The notes under the pieces are model-generated. The model searched no databases. It had not been told where the DNA came from and was given only the letters and a program-made list of their open reading frames with translations. 64,000 bases of DNA. Source: Mycoplasma sp. (GTDB lineage: Bacteria > Bacillota_I > Bacilli_A > Mycoplasmatales > Metamycoplasmataceae). The translations under genes were made by a program, and so were the position numbers. Shown here one piece after another: positions 46,158 to 57,105 of this stretch. Within the stretch, counting starts at the first letter, position 1. Every line of letters starts with the position of its first letter. The stretch is taken from NCBI GenBank assembly GCA_024721275.1, contig JAMPIX010000002.1, forward strand, positions 183,009 through 247,008. Reading direction: 5' to 3'.

Positions 46158-48042
46158 AAATTCTCCTATCTTTACTTATTTCTGAAGAATATTGTTTATA
46201 CAATGAAGGCAATTTTCTTAGAACAACTGAATCTTTTTCAAACAATTTTCCAGAAAAATTTTTCACCCCTGATAAAATAATATTTTTCAACATCAACATA
46301 GATGATACATTTTCTACAATTATATCTACATTTTTAAAGTTTTTATATAAATATAATACAAAATTTTTCATCTCTTCTGAGAAATGATTTTTTAAATATA
46401 TTTTTTCATCTAATAAAATAACCTTAGGTTTAATATAATTTATTACTTCAATTTTCGTTTCTGGATTAACTCCTGAAATAGCAGCTTTAATTCCATGCTC
46501 TCTTAATATATTTAAATTTTTAATAAATCTGTTAGTTATTTTTTTCAAATCAGTTGCATTAAAAATTAATATAAGATCATTAAAACTAATGTTGTTTTTA
46601 TTTAGTTTATTTAAGAAGTTTGGTAAATTGAAAAAACGACTTCCTAAATATTCACAAGAATAATTTAATAATAATTTTGTATTATCTTGATTAACACTTG
46701 AATATGAATAAAAATCTTTTAATGATATAGAAGCTAGATATCTTTGCAGAGTAGAAAACACTTGATTCTTCTTTGAGAATTCTAATAGTTCGTCTATTTT
46801 AATTATTTCATCTTGAGAAACATTAGGTATTGCAATATGATAAATTGATTTATCTTTTTCTAAAGAATATATATTTCTATAATTATTAAACACACTATTA
46901 ATATCTACAAACCCGTTTATCTTTTCGATTTTTCTTCTGTTTTCATTATCTATAATAAAATCGCGTGGATTGAAAACATTTATTAAATTTTCAGAATCAT
47001 TGTTTGAGTCAATTAAAAAATTAGTGTATTCTATTGCAGAAGAAATAGATGATGTTTGAAGACCATAAACAATAGCTGAACATTTAATTCTTATTTCTTT
47101 ACCAAGATATTTTAAAGCTTCGCTCATTCTTTCTTGAAAACCAACAAATATATCTTGATTATTTCTTAATCTCTTTTCATTGTTTTGAATTGATATTAAT
47201 AAATTTGGTACATTATCAATTTTTTGAAATACAGAAAAAGAATTTATTGAAATTTCAGTAAATATATTATCTACTCCAAATTTTTGATATACAAGATTAG
47301 TAAGTATAGTATTAATTTTTTTTACATCAGAATTTCCATAGTCAACAACTTTAATATTTAAAAATATTCCATGTGTAATATTATTCTTTGAAATAAAGTC
47401 ATTTATTTTTTCTTCTGATAAAGCACGTTTGAAAAAATTGTCATATGAAAAATTATTTGCACGTTGTAAGCTTATAGTTGACTTAATTGTTTTATCAACA
47501 TATTTAATTAAAAATATTGAAACAAATAATATTAAAACAGGTAAACTACTATTTGTAAAAAATTTGATTGCATCTATGTTTTTCGATTCAATAATTGAAT
47601 ACAATAAATAAGATCAATTAACAAGTAAATATATTGGAACAAGAAATAATAAATATAACTTTTTTTTCATATTTAAAATATATTCAAAAACAAAAGCAAT
47701 AATTGCAACTCCAATAGTTGATAATCCCGCTACAAAAATTCCGGAATTGTTATAAAAAATAATTAATATAAAAATAGATGCTGGTGTGATTGCAATCAAA
47801 CTAAATATACTTTTTTTATAATAAAATAAAATGACAACAGTAGATATAGTTATTACTATTGCAAAATCAGAATTTGTATATCAATATAGCACTGATGCAA
47901 GAAGAGTAACTAAAGCATAAACAAAAATTTCAGTAATTAATGATGTTATTTTATCTTCTCTATTTTTGAAAGTAAAATATGTCAGAGTCATTCCGACAAT
48001 GTATATTACATCTATTATTATATGCATCAAATAATCATTCAT
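46144..48042 (-). CDS. membrane protein with degenerate GGDEF-EAL-like region
   Basis: This 632-residue protein has seven or eight N-terminal membrane helices (to about residue 175). The rest resembles a decayed GGDEF domain followed by an EAL-like barrel: NILREHGIKAAISGV, YIKPKVILLDE and VDIIVENVSSMLMLKN match the positions of the EAL strands in sequence order. The catalytic residues are gone: no GGDEF, no EAL, no DDFG. So it is unlikely to make or cut c-di-GMP and could be a receptor or scaffold. It overlaps cdaA by 14 nt. The domain assignment is inference from pattern and spacing. Confidence 0.6.
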
Positions 48043-48083
48043 ACTAATTTAATTCTATATTATATTTGCCCTAAATAAAAAAA

Positions 48084-48481
48084 TGGTGGAGATGCCGGGA
48101 GTTGAACCCGGGTCCACACATAACTTTAAAATATACTTCTACAGTTTATACATTTTATATTTTTTAACAATTCTCTAGTAAAATATCAAAACTAAAAAAG
48201 AGCGATTACATTGAGTTTCAAATAGTCTTATGTAAATCTAACTATTCTATCCCTGTAATAATACATTACTAAATTTGACAGGGAGGCAAATCGAGTAATG
48301 CTAGCTGCTTTATTAAGCGAATGCTAGTGTTTGTGAAGACATTGAGTTCATCATTAAAGGTGAAACTGCAAGTTCTTCTGTTTTTTTAGATTTTCCGTTT
48401 AATTGGATACCTAGAGCATTTAGGTCTGCCAAACCACTGCGTATATAGATCCATTATATGTGTCGAATCCATTACATCCCC
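48084..48481 (-). ncRNA. ssrA: transfer-messenger RNA (tmRNA)
   Basis: A 398-nt RNA with a tRNA-like end: 5' GGGGATG pairs with CATCTCC before ACCA, and GGTTCAACTCCCGG is the T arm. It rescues stalled ribosomes with SmpB. The tag ORF (48313-48396) starts at a GGA resume codon, runs 27 residues as GKSKKTEELAVSPLMMNSM and then SSQTLAFA, and stops with TAA TAA. The Gly start and VSPLMM core resemble tags I recall from M. mobile and relatives. It is the last element of the secG-rnr-smpB-ssrA block. Confidence 0.95.
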
Positions 48482-48506
48482 ATACCTCAATTTTAACACA
48501 TAACAA

Positions 48507-48932
48507 TTATTTTATCTTTAAGCGCTTTTCATCTCTTTTTTTGATAACTTCACGTTTATCAATAATATTTTTACCTTTTCCTAATGCGATATAAATTTTT
48601 ATTAAACTCTTTGAATTAAAAACTAATTTTGTAACAAGAAGTGAAAAACCTTTTTGTTCTAATTTTTCTCTCATTCTAATTATTTCTCTTTTTTTAAGTA
48701 ATAATTTTCTAGTTCTAAGTTCATCATGTTCATTATTCATATATTGAGATATATGCATATTTAAAACAAATGCTTCATCATTTATTATTTTTACAAAGGT
48801 GTTTTTTATATTAACTTTTCCTTCTCTAATTGATTTAACCTCATTGCCTGTTAAAACAATACCGGCCTCAATTTCTTTTTCAAGAAAGAAGTTATATTTC
48901 GAATCTTTATTTCTTGCAATTACTTTTGGCAT
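48507..48932 (-). CDS. smpB: SsrA-binding protein SmpB
   Basis: This 141-residue protein binds tmRNA and delivers it to stalled ribosomes. It starts MPKVIARNKDSKYNFFLEKE and shows AGIVLTGNEVKSIREGKVNI, RKLLLKK and the basic C-terminal tail REVIKKRDEKRLKIK that enters the mRNA channel. It starts 6 nt after the rnr stop and is followed 25 nt on by ssrA, its partner. Confidence 0.97.
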   Translation of the reverse strand: MPKVIARNKDSKYNFFLEKEIEAGIVLTGNEVKSIREGKVNIKNTFVKIINDEAFVLNMHISQYMNNEHDELRTRKLLLKKREIIRMREKLEQKGFSLLVTKLVFNSKSLIKIYIALGKGKNIIDKREVIKKRDEKRLKIK

Positions 48933-48938
48933 AATTTT

Positions 48939-50999
48939 TTAAGCTATTTTTAAATCAATCTTTCCTTCTCTTCATTCTATAGAATCAATTATAACTTTAA
49001 TTTTATCTCCGATTCTCTTAGTTTCTCCATTTAATTTAATAATTAATTTTTCTGGATCAATTGATGAATTTTGAGGAAAATTCTTTTCATGAACAAAGCC
49101 ATTAACTTTGTCTTCGAATTCAACAAATACACCTCTTTTAGAAACAGTTGTAATAAATCCTACTTTTACTTCTCCAACTTTATCTTCATAAAATTCTGCT
49201 TTTTTTAATGAATCAATTTTTCTTTCTAATTCAACAGCAATGACTTCAGATTTTGAATTTTTTACAGAAATTTTTTCTAATTCTGCTTCACTTCATTCTT
49301 TATCATTATTTGCTAAATAATTTTTTATTATTCTATGAATCATTAAATCAGGATATCTTCTTATAGGAGAAGTAAAATGTGAATAATATTTTGATGCAAG
49401 TCCAAAGTGTCCAATATTATTTGATGAATAAACTGCTTTTTGCATTGTTCTTAAAATATTTATTTTAATGAAATCAGAAAATGATTGTTCTTTAATTTTA
49501 TTGATTGCTTTTGAAAAGTCTTTTGGATTATTGTAATTTTCAAATTTAACATTTATGTCAAGTAATTTTAAAACTTTTTCAAAACTCTGTATTTTTTCTA
49601 ATGTTGGCACATCATGAATACGATACATGAATGGTTTTTTTAGTTTATTGAAATATTCTGCAACAGTTTCATTTGTTATGACCATAAAATTTTCTATCAT
49701 TACTTGTGAAAATCCTCTATCAATAACTTTAATATCAATTGTTTTTCCTTTTTCATCAAGAATAATTTTTGATTCTTGAATTTCAAAATCTACAAATCCT
49801 TGTTTTGCTTTTTTCTTACCGATTGAATTTGATAATTCTTTTGCAATATTTAACATTTCTTTTAGTTCTTGATCATATTCAAGATTACCATCATAAAATT
49901 TATTAACATCATTGTAAGTTAATCTATGTTTAGATCTAATTACGGAATTGAATATTTCTGATTCAATTACTTCACCATCAAGATTTACTTTCATTTTACA
50001 TGTCAAAGTAAAACGATCAACATTTGGATTTAATGAACATATTCCATTTGATAATTTTTCAGGAAGCATTGGAATAACTCTATCTGCTAAATAAATAGAT
50101 GTTCCTCTTTTTAATGCATCTTTATCTAAAGGAGAATCATCTTGTACATAATGAGCTACATCAGCAATGTGAACAAAAAGTAAATAATGATCATCTTTTT
50201 TCTCTACATAAATTGCATCATCAAAATCTTTTGAATCATCACCATCAATAGTTATTACGTTGTCATTTCTAAAATCTTTTCTATCACCGATATCCGAAGA
50301 ATTTATTTCATTTGGAATGGATTTAATTTGTTCAATAACATCACTAGAAAAATTTACAGGAACTTTTGATTCAGCTATTGTTGAATCTATAAAAGCTTTT
50401 GGATCATTTACATCACCGAAAATTTTTATAATTTCTATATTTATAAACCTATCATCAGAATTAATAATTTTTGCCATTGCATATCTATTGATTTGTTTTT
50501 CAGAAAAATTTTTAATTCTATATTTTCCTTTAAATTTTGCATTTATCGGATCGAAAAATGTTCCGAAATTATTTTTGATTATTGTTCCTAAAATGTTTTC
50601 ATTTTTTCTCTCAATAATTCGTTTAATAATTCCTTTAGTTTTATCTTTGTTTCCAAAATTATCTTCTACTTCAATAACTTCAACAATGTCTCCATGAATT
50701 GCTCCGTTTTGTGATGATCCAGGAACAAAAATAGAAGTTTCATCTTCTAATTCAACAAAACCAAAATTTCTACCTGTTCCTTTGTATTCACCTTTTACAA
50801 TTCTTTTTTGTATAGGTATAGAAAAAACGCCATCTCTATCTTGAAAGATAAGACCCTTACGTTCTAGTTTTTTTAATAAGAAAGAAAAGTTTTTATTATC
50901 CTCTCTTCTAACTCTTAAAGATTTTGCTAAATCTATAAATCTTTTTTTTCCTTGTTTTAAACTATTTAAAACATCATCTTCAGTAAAATTATTTTTCAT
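48939..50999 (-). CDS. rnr: ribonuclease R (3'-5' exoribonuclease)
   Basis: This 686-residue RNB-family enzyme degrades structured RNA, including mRNA released by trans-translation. It has an N-terminal winged helix and cold-shock OB folds (GTGRNFGFVELED), the catalytic motif TIDGDDSKDFDDAI (250-263), HYSHFTSPIRRYPDL, and a C-terminal S1 domain after a TGA-coded Trp. It is usually the only processive 3'-5' exoribonuclease in mycoplasmas. It starts 1 nt after secG. Confidence 0.96.
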
Positions 51000-51000
51000 C

Positions 51001-51234
51001 TTATAAGTAAATTTTTAGTACCACAGTAACTATCATGAGAACTATTCCAAAAGACAACATAGCTCTTTTGAATATAATTTTTGCTCCTCTGTCTTTTGAT
51101 TCTTGGAATAGGTCTAAATCACTAGAACCAACAATTGAACCCATTGAGTTAACTGCATCAGGTGACATTAATAATGATGTTACGATAATACAAAAAGATA
51201 TAATGATTAAAATTATAGTCATTGTTGTTAACAT
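51001..51234 (-). CDS. secG: preprotein translocase subunit SecG
   Basis: This 77-residue protein has two membrane helices, one at the start (TIILIIISFCIIVTSLLMSP) and one at the end, linked by a Gly/Ser-rich loop (SMGSIVGSSDLDLFQESKDRGA), the SecG plan. It joins SecYE in the translocon. It is first in secG-rnr-smpB-ssrA, as in Bacillus. Confidence 0.92.
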   Translation of the reverse strand: MLTTMTIILIIISFCIIVTSLLMSPDAVNSMGSIVGSSDLDLFQESKDRGAKIIFKRAMLSFGIVLMIVTVVLKIYL

Positions 51235-51249
51235 ATTTTACACCCCTTT

Positions 51250-52293
51250 TTAAATTACTTTTGTTAATATTAGTATTCAACCAATAAAATATACTAATAC
51301 TATTATAGTTGGAATTATAGAATAATAAAATTTATTTTTTATTTTTTTACCAACTAGTGTGAAAGCAAAAAACAATCCAAGCATAATTGCAGTCATTGCT
51401 GCTATAGCTCAAATTTCTTGTACATTTCTAACTAAAATTAATGCATCATCACTATAAGCCAAATCACCTCAGAATATTGCTGATAGATTAAATAAGTGTG
51501 ATCCTATTATTGAACCTGCTGCTGCACCTAAATATCCTGATTTACCGAATTTAAATAACGCAACTGTTTCAGGCATTGCTGTTGTCATAGATAATAAAAG
51601 ACCACCGGCTGATTTTGTATCTATTGAATAAGTTTTTTGTATTCCATCTATTACTCAATTAAGTAATAAAGAAAAAGTAATTAAACATAATGCAAAGATT
51701 CCGAATAATGCAAAAACTCTATTTTTACTCATTGTTATTTTTTCTGTTAATTCAGGTTCTGGTTCACCATTATTTCTAAAAATGTATGCAACAATAGTAA
51801 ATAAGACATAAAATACAACTAGCAATATTGGGACCAATCCAATTGAATATTCTCCAACATGACCAATTGAAATATCAAATCCAAAATAAAATACAAAAGT
51901 CATTATAAGTGTTATTCCAAAAGCAAGTCCAATTGTTGTTTTTGTTCATCAAGATAAATTTTTAACAAACATTGATTTTATAAAAACTAAACTTGCAACA
52001 GCAAGCATTGCAATTGAAAAAGCATTTGCTCCTATATCATCAGAAACACCAATAGATGGTTCCTTAGCTAATCCTTGCGATATTTCTGTAATAAATTCTG
52101 GAAATGATGTAACAATTGAAACAAATACTAAACCAACAAAAGCTCCTGCTAGTTTTGTGACTTGTATCATTTTTTCAGCATAAGCTACTAATTTAAGAGC
52201 GAAAAATAAAGTACCAAGAGCAACAGGAATAAATCATATTCACATTGTCCCAGTATTATTTCAACTTTCTAATCATTCTCCTATTGATACCAT
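51250..52293 (-). CDS. Ca2+/cation antiporter, CaCA family
   Basis: This 347-residue membrane protein has about ten helices in two halves with inverted alpha repeats: VSIVTSFPEFITE in the first and LLLSMTTAMPETVAL in the second. These Glu-containing motifs coordinate the cation in Na+/Ca2+ exchangers and their YrbG-like bacterial relatives. It likely exports Ca2+ or exchanges it against Na+ or H+. The ATG at 52293 gives the family start. Many TGA Trp codons break the frame. Confidence 0.87.
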
Positions 52294-52315
52294 TTTATTA
52301 TTATACAATATAAGT

Positions 52316-52633
52316 ATGATGCTAAAATGAAGAGAAATTAAATTAAAATTAACAAAACAAAAGATCATTAATTTGAAACTATCTTTATTTTTAACAAAAA
52401 AAGGCAATTGATTTTTTTGAGATGTTAGAGAAATTGAAAGTTATAAAAAGTTTCATTTAGATAATTCAAAAAGAGTTGGAATTTTATTTATTAGAAAATC
52501 TTTAAAAAAGAAAAAGGCAAATGAGAAAGTAATAATTATTGGAACTAATCCAAAAAACTATGTTTCAATTGCTACTTGATGTAGAAGAAACAAAATTAAA
52601 AATGTTTTAATTTCAAATGGAATAATTAATTAG
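52316..52633 (+). CDS. small basic hypothetical protein
   Basis: This 105-residue ORF is invisible unless TGA is read as Trp (four times). It starts MMLKWREIKLKL and includes NWFFWDVREIESYKKF and VIIIGTNPKNYVSIATWC. It is strongly basic, without a membrane helix, and I do not recognise it. A TACAAT box lies six bases before the ATG, as in other leaderless genes here. Its end overlaps the convergent whiA end by 8 nt. Codon use looks like the neighbours, which supports a real gene. Confidence 0.6.
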
Positions 52634-53441
52634 AATTAGCTATTTTTTTAATTTTAATAACTCAATGATTTAAAGCTGATTTTGTTTTTTTAATATTATA
52701 TTTTTTTTCTAATAATTCAGAAATTTCTTTAAGAGAAAGTTCAGGATGTTTTCTTCTTTCTTTAATGAATATTTTCTCATTTTCAGAAAAACTATTTATT
52801 AAATTTTTTTCATAAATTTTTTCAATATATTCATTGTGTCTATTAAATGCAGAAGTAGTTTTTTGTTGATTATAAAATTCAAAACTAGATATTCGATTTA
52901 GATTATTTCTAAAATCTCTTTTAATTCTTTCGTTTTCAAATTCAAATAGAGATTCATTTGCATTAATTATTTTTAAGAAGTTTGATATTTCATCAGATTT
53001 CTTCAAATAAATTTTGCTTTTATTTTCTGAATTATTTATTTTAAAATCGATTTCTGAAAAATTAATTATTTTTTTTAAATATTTTTCTAGAATTATTTTT
53101 ATTTCTAAATGATAATATTTTGATTCAGGATTACTTATTGATCCGCCACCAAAGAATAAACCAGAATAAAAAGCTCTTCCAAAATCATCTTCGCTAAGAG
53201 AAAAAGTAACTTGTTCTTCGGAAAAAATTATTGCTTTTGATTTTATTTCATATTTAATATTGAACTTATCAAAAATGGATAATACAATTTCTTTGTATTC
53301 ATTATCATGGTAGTTAATTGAATAAAAATTATTAACTAATTTTGATGAAGAAATTAATAATCCTTTTAAAAAAGAAGGCCTGTCTTCCCTCTTTATTTCA
53401 TTTTTTAATATTTCGTATTTTACAGCTTTAGAAAATGTCAT
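52626..53441 (-). CDS. whiA: DNA-binding protein WhiA
   Basis: This 271-residue protein combines an N-terminal LAGLIDADG-like domain without nuclease activity and a C-terminal helix-turn-helix (RRKHPELSLKEISELL). It starts MTFSKAVKYEILKNE, the WhiA start. It is a transcription or chromosome-segregation factor in Gram-positives; in mycoplasmas it was reported to bind ribosomal protein operator DNA. It overlaps yvcK by 14 nt. Confidence 0.93.
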
Positions 53442-54369
53442 TTTTAATTAATTGTCTTATTGCTCTTTCTATTAATCTTTTATCATGTCTAATTAAGTTG
53501 TTTTTAAAGTTAATTAAATCAAATGTTTCATATGCAACTTGTGTTCCAATATCATTTTTTAATATTTTTTGACCTTCTTTATTATATTTTTCAATAATAT
53601 CTTCTGGAATTTCAGTATCAGAAATTATTACTCCATCTATAAGTCCTTTAAAAGTATGTTTTTCAATTGCGTTAATGTGATCCATAATTGACATGTTATC
53701 TGTTTCACCTTTTTCAGTCATTATGTTTGATAAATAAATTGTCTTTGCTTTACTTTTCTTTAATGAAGATATAACTTCATCGTAAATAAGATTAGGGATA
53801 ATTGATGTATATAAAGAACCTATTCCTAAAATAATTAAATCAGCTTTTTCTATTTCTTTACTTGCTAATTCTGTTGATTTAGATTTTTTTTCAAAAAATA
53901 CATGATCAATATTTTTACCAATTGTATGAATTTTTGATTCACCTTTTATAATTGAACCATCATCAAATTTTGCACACAATATATTTTTTTCTTCTGATAC
54001 AGGAACTATTTTTCCTGAAACATTTAGCATTTTTGAAATATTAGAAATTCCTTTTGAAAAACTTTTTGTTCTCAAAATTTCAGATGTTATTAATAAATTA
54101 CCAATAGCATGATTATCTAATGAAGAATTAGAATCTTTAAATCTGTATTCTAGAGACTTTTCAAGATATTTTCTATCTTTAGATAAAGAAGCAATAACTC
54201 TTCTTAAATCACCAACTGCTGGAATAGAAAAACTATGACTTAAAAGTCCTGTTGATCCGCCATCATCAACAACCGAAACAATTGCTGATATATTTATGCC
54301 TTTTATATATTTAATACCATTTAGTATTAGGGAAAGTCCTGTTCCCCCACCTATTACTACTACATTCAT
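53428..54369 (-). CDS. yvcK: YvcK/CofD-like protein (gluconeogenesis factor)
   Basis: This 313-residue protein begins MNVVVIGGGTGLSLILNGIK and shows VVDDGGSTGLL and AVGDLRRVIASL, the UDP-sugar binding core of the CofD-like fold. YvcK governs carbon flux and cell shape in Bacillus and binds UDP-GlcNAc; in wall-less cells its target is unclear. ATG at 54369 is preferred to the in-frame ATG at 54378 because a TATAAT box ends 7 nt before it. whiA follows with a 14-nt overlap. Confidence 0.92.
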   Translation of the reverse strand: MNVVVIGGGTGLSLILNGIKYIKGINISAIVSVVDDGGSTGLLSHSFSIPAVGDLRRVIASLSKDRKYLEKSLEYRFKDSNSSLDNHAIGNLLITSEILRTKSFSKGISNISKMLNVSGKIVPVSEEKNILCAKFDDGSIIKGESKIHTIGKNIDHVFFEKKSKSTELASKEIEKADLIILGIGSLYTSIIPNLIYDEVISSLKKSKAKTIYLSNIMTEKGETDNMSIMDHINAIEKHTFKGLIDGVIISDTEIPEDIIEKYNKEGQKILKNDIGTQVAYETFDLINFKNNLIRHDKRLIERAIRQLIKNDIF

Positions 54370-54376
54370 AATTAAC

Positions 54377-54382
54377 ATTATA
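54377..54382 (-). promoter_or_regulatory. -10 box of yvcK, leaderless type
   Basis: TATAAT on the minus strand, 7 nt (GTTAATT) from the ATG at 54369. The upstream in-frame ATG at 54378 would lie inside this box. Confidence 0.5.
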
Positions 54383-54390
54383 ATATATTA

Positions 54391-55314
54391 TTAATTAATA
54401 ATGTTATCAATAGCATGTTTAGCTGCAATAGCACCATCATTAGCAGCTGTAATTATTTGTTTTATTTTTTTGTTAACTATATCACCGATTGCATAAACAC
54501 CATGAACTTTAGTTTCAAAAAATTCATCAACACTAATGTATCCATCTTCATCAACAATTCCAAGATCTTTTGCAAAATCTGACATAGCTGATGATCCAAT
54601 ATAAGGGAAGACTGCACTAATTTTCATATCAAGCATGACATCATTATCATTTTCTTGATATATTATTTTGTTAACAACTTCATCACCTTTTATTTCTTTT
54701 ATTTGAGTTTTTTTATGTACAATAACATTTTTTCTTTCTAATAAATCTCTTAGTTCATGTCCAACAGCTCTAAATTTATCTCTTCTTAAAAATAAATGAA
54801 CCTCTGATGCAACACTTGATAAAAATGTAGCCTCTTCAACAGCGGAATAACCTCCACCTATTACAGCAACAGGCTTACCTTTATATATTGGTCCATCACA
54901 TATTGCACAATAAGAAACACCTTTATTAAAATACTTATGTATTCCAACAATGTCAGGAATGTTTTCTTGTTTACCACTAGCTATAATTACTTTTTTAGCC
55001 AATATTGTTTCGTTGTTAGCGAAAATTAATTCTTTATACATTGAATCTACTATTTCAATTTTTACCACTTCACCATGTTTATAAGTTGCTTGTGTTTCAT
55101 TTACATGATTTCACATTTGGATTGATAAATCAGGTCCATATATACTTTGATAACCAGGATAATTTTCTATTTTAGAAGTATAAACCAACTTACCACCTGG
55201 TACATTTTTTTCAATGTAAACAACTGATAAATCAGTTCTACCAACATAAATAGCAGCTGTCATACCAGCTGGTCCTGATCCGATTATTGCTACGTCATAT
55301 TTATTATTTACCAT
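54391..55314 (-). CDS. trxB: thioredoxin reductase
   Basis: This 307-residue NADPH-dependent flavoenzyme keeps thioredoxin reduced. The FAD motif is IIGSGPAGMTAAIY near the start, the redox pair is C136 and C139 in CAICDG, the NADPH motif is AVIGGGYSAVEEA, and GVYAIGDI closes the FAD site. The ATG lies inside the end of lgt, with AGAAGGGGAA upstream. One TGA Trp codon follows residue 67. Confidence 0.96.
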
Positions 55315-56200
55315 TTACGATTGTTCCCCTTCTAACTGCATGTTCTACTTTTAATTTTCATCTCTTATTTTCTTCATCGTAGTTATAAATATTGTTGAAG
55401 AATTGGAAGAATGTGAATAAACCAATACCAACACAAATATAAATAACTGAAAAGAATACAGAAGTATCCAATGCACCTCAATGCAAGATATCACTAGGAT
55501 CTCTTAGTGGTTCCATTGCACTTCTTATTATTCCATATCAAACTAAATATAAACCTGCATGTGTTCCTGGTTTCATTTTTGGAATATAGTATTGAGCAAC
55601 TCAAACCAATATTACTCATCCTACTATAGAAGTAATTGATTCATAGAAGAATAAAGGCACTCTATATCCTATAGTTCCATCACTTGTAATAATGTACATA
55701 TTATTTTTTATTCATGATCCAAGTCAAGAAACTGATCCTTCTGAAGTTAATCTTCCAAAAACTTCATGATTTGCAAAGTTTCCTCATCTACCTATTGCTT
55801 GTCCTATTAATACATTAGGTAAAATAATTCCAAGACAATCTCTTCAATCAACGGTTCTTCTATTTAAATAAAGAACAAAAACTCCAGCACTTCCGGAAGC
55901 TAAAACTCCTCCTTCAATTGCAAGCCCTCCATCTCAAAAGGCATATCAATTTTCCCTGACGGTTGGATTGGATAAACTTCCAAGAACATATCAAAGTCTT
56001 GCTCCTACTATTGATGTAGGAATTATTACTAGAACTAACAATTCTAATAACTCTCAACTATATTTTCTTTTATGTCAAAATCATGCAATTGTTCCTATTG
56101 AACAAATCATTCCGGTTAACATTGTTAATGCATATGTATGAATTTCAAGACTTCCTATTGTGAACGCTACGTGAGGATCATGGGCTCTATTTGGAATCAT
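55304..56200 (-). CDS. lgt: prolipoprotein diacylglyceryl transferase
   Basis: This 298-residue membrane enzyme puts diacylglycerol on the lipobox Cys of prelipoproteins, the main surface proteins of mycoplasmas. It has about seven helices; the signature is GQAIGRWGNFANHEVFG, with AIEGGVLASG before it and HAGLYLVWYGIIRSAMEPLR after. Its ATG overlaps the hprK stop by one base and its end overlaps trxB by 11 nt, giving hprK-lgt-trxB, a conserved order. Confidence 0.95.
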
Positions 56201-57105
56201 TACGGTTTTCTCCTTGCTATTAGTTCTAATGGATCTAATCCATCTAACTTTGCTGTATAAACAAAAACAGATGATTGTATTAATGTTCCAAGAGATCTAC
56301 CTGGAACAATAGGGATTCTTATTCTAGGAAGTTTCATATTTAAAATGTCATATTTTAAATCATGATTTCCTAATCTATCGAAGTTTTGATCTTTTTTGTC
56401 TATTACTAATTCTACTACTAAATTGATAGTTGTAGCATCACCGAATGATTTATGACCAAAAATATAAGGAATATCAATTATTCCTAAACCTCTTGCTTCA
56501 AGTAATCCTTTTATTTTTGGAGAAGACTTTCCGAAAATTTTTCTTCCTACTTTTCAAACATAAACTGCATCATCTGCAATAAATACATGTCCCATATTAA
56601 GAAGTTCAAGAATTGCTTCAGATTTACCAATGCCTGAAGGACCTAAAATTAAAACTCCACGTCCTGATATTTTTACAAGCGATGCATGAACTGTTGTATG
56701 TGGTGCAAAATATTCTGCAAGTAATGCTCCAATTTCACCTTGAATTTCTCTAACGTGAAATTCTGATTTTGCAACTGGTGTCTTTTTAAAGATTTTTTTA
56801 AATAATAAATTGTACTTCATTGGAAATCTTCCTGATAAAACAATCAAAGGTGGTTCAAGAGATGCTATTTTTTCTAACTTTCTTTTTAAAACTTCAGGTT
56901 CAAGAGATGAAAAATAACGTGCTTCTTTTGTACCTCAAACAATTACATTTTTTAATTTTCCTTTTTTCTGATCTCATCCAGATAATTCAAGACCACTTCT
57001 ATATATTCCTGGTCTTTTTATTGAAATTTTGTCTAAATTTTCAATAGAGTCCTCATTTATCAAAATGAAGTTTTCATATTTTTTTAATATATAAGATACT
57101 TTCAT
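56200..57105 (-). CDS. hprK: HPr kinase/phosphorylase
   Basis: This 301-residue enzyme phosphorylates HPr at Ser46 and removes that phosphate, tuning sugar uptake. The Walker A motif GPSGIGKS is at residues 155-162, followed by HVFIADDAVYV. The signature region LLEARGLGIIDIPYIFG and the C-terminal IPIVPGRSLGTLIQ match the family. The start shares its T with the uvrA stop codon. The target HPr is encoded at 40118-40396. Confidence 0.95.
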
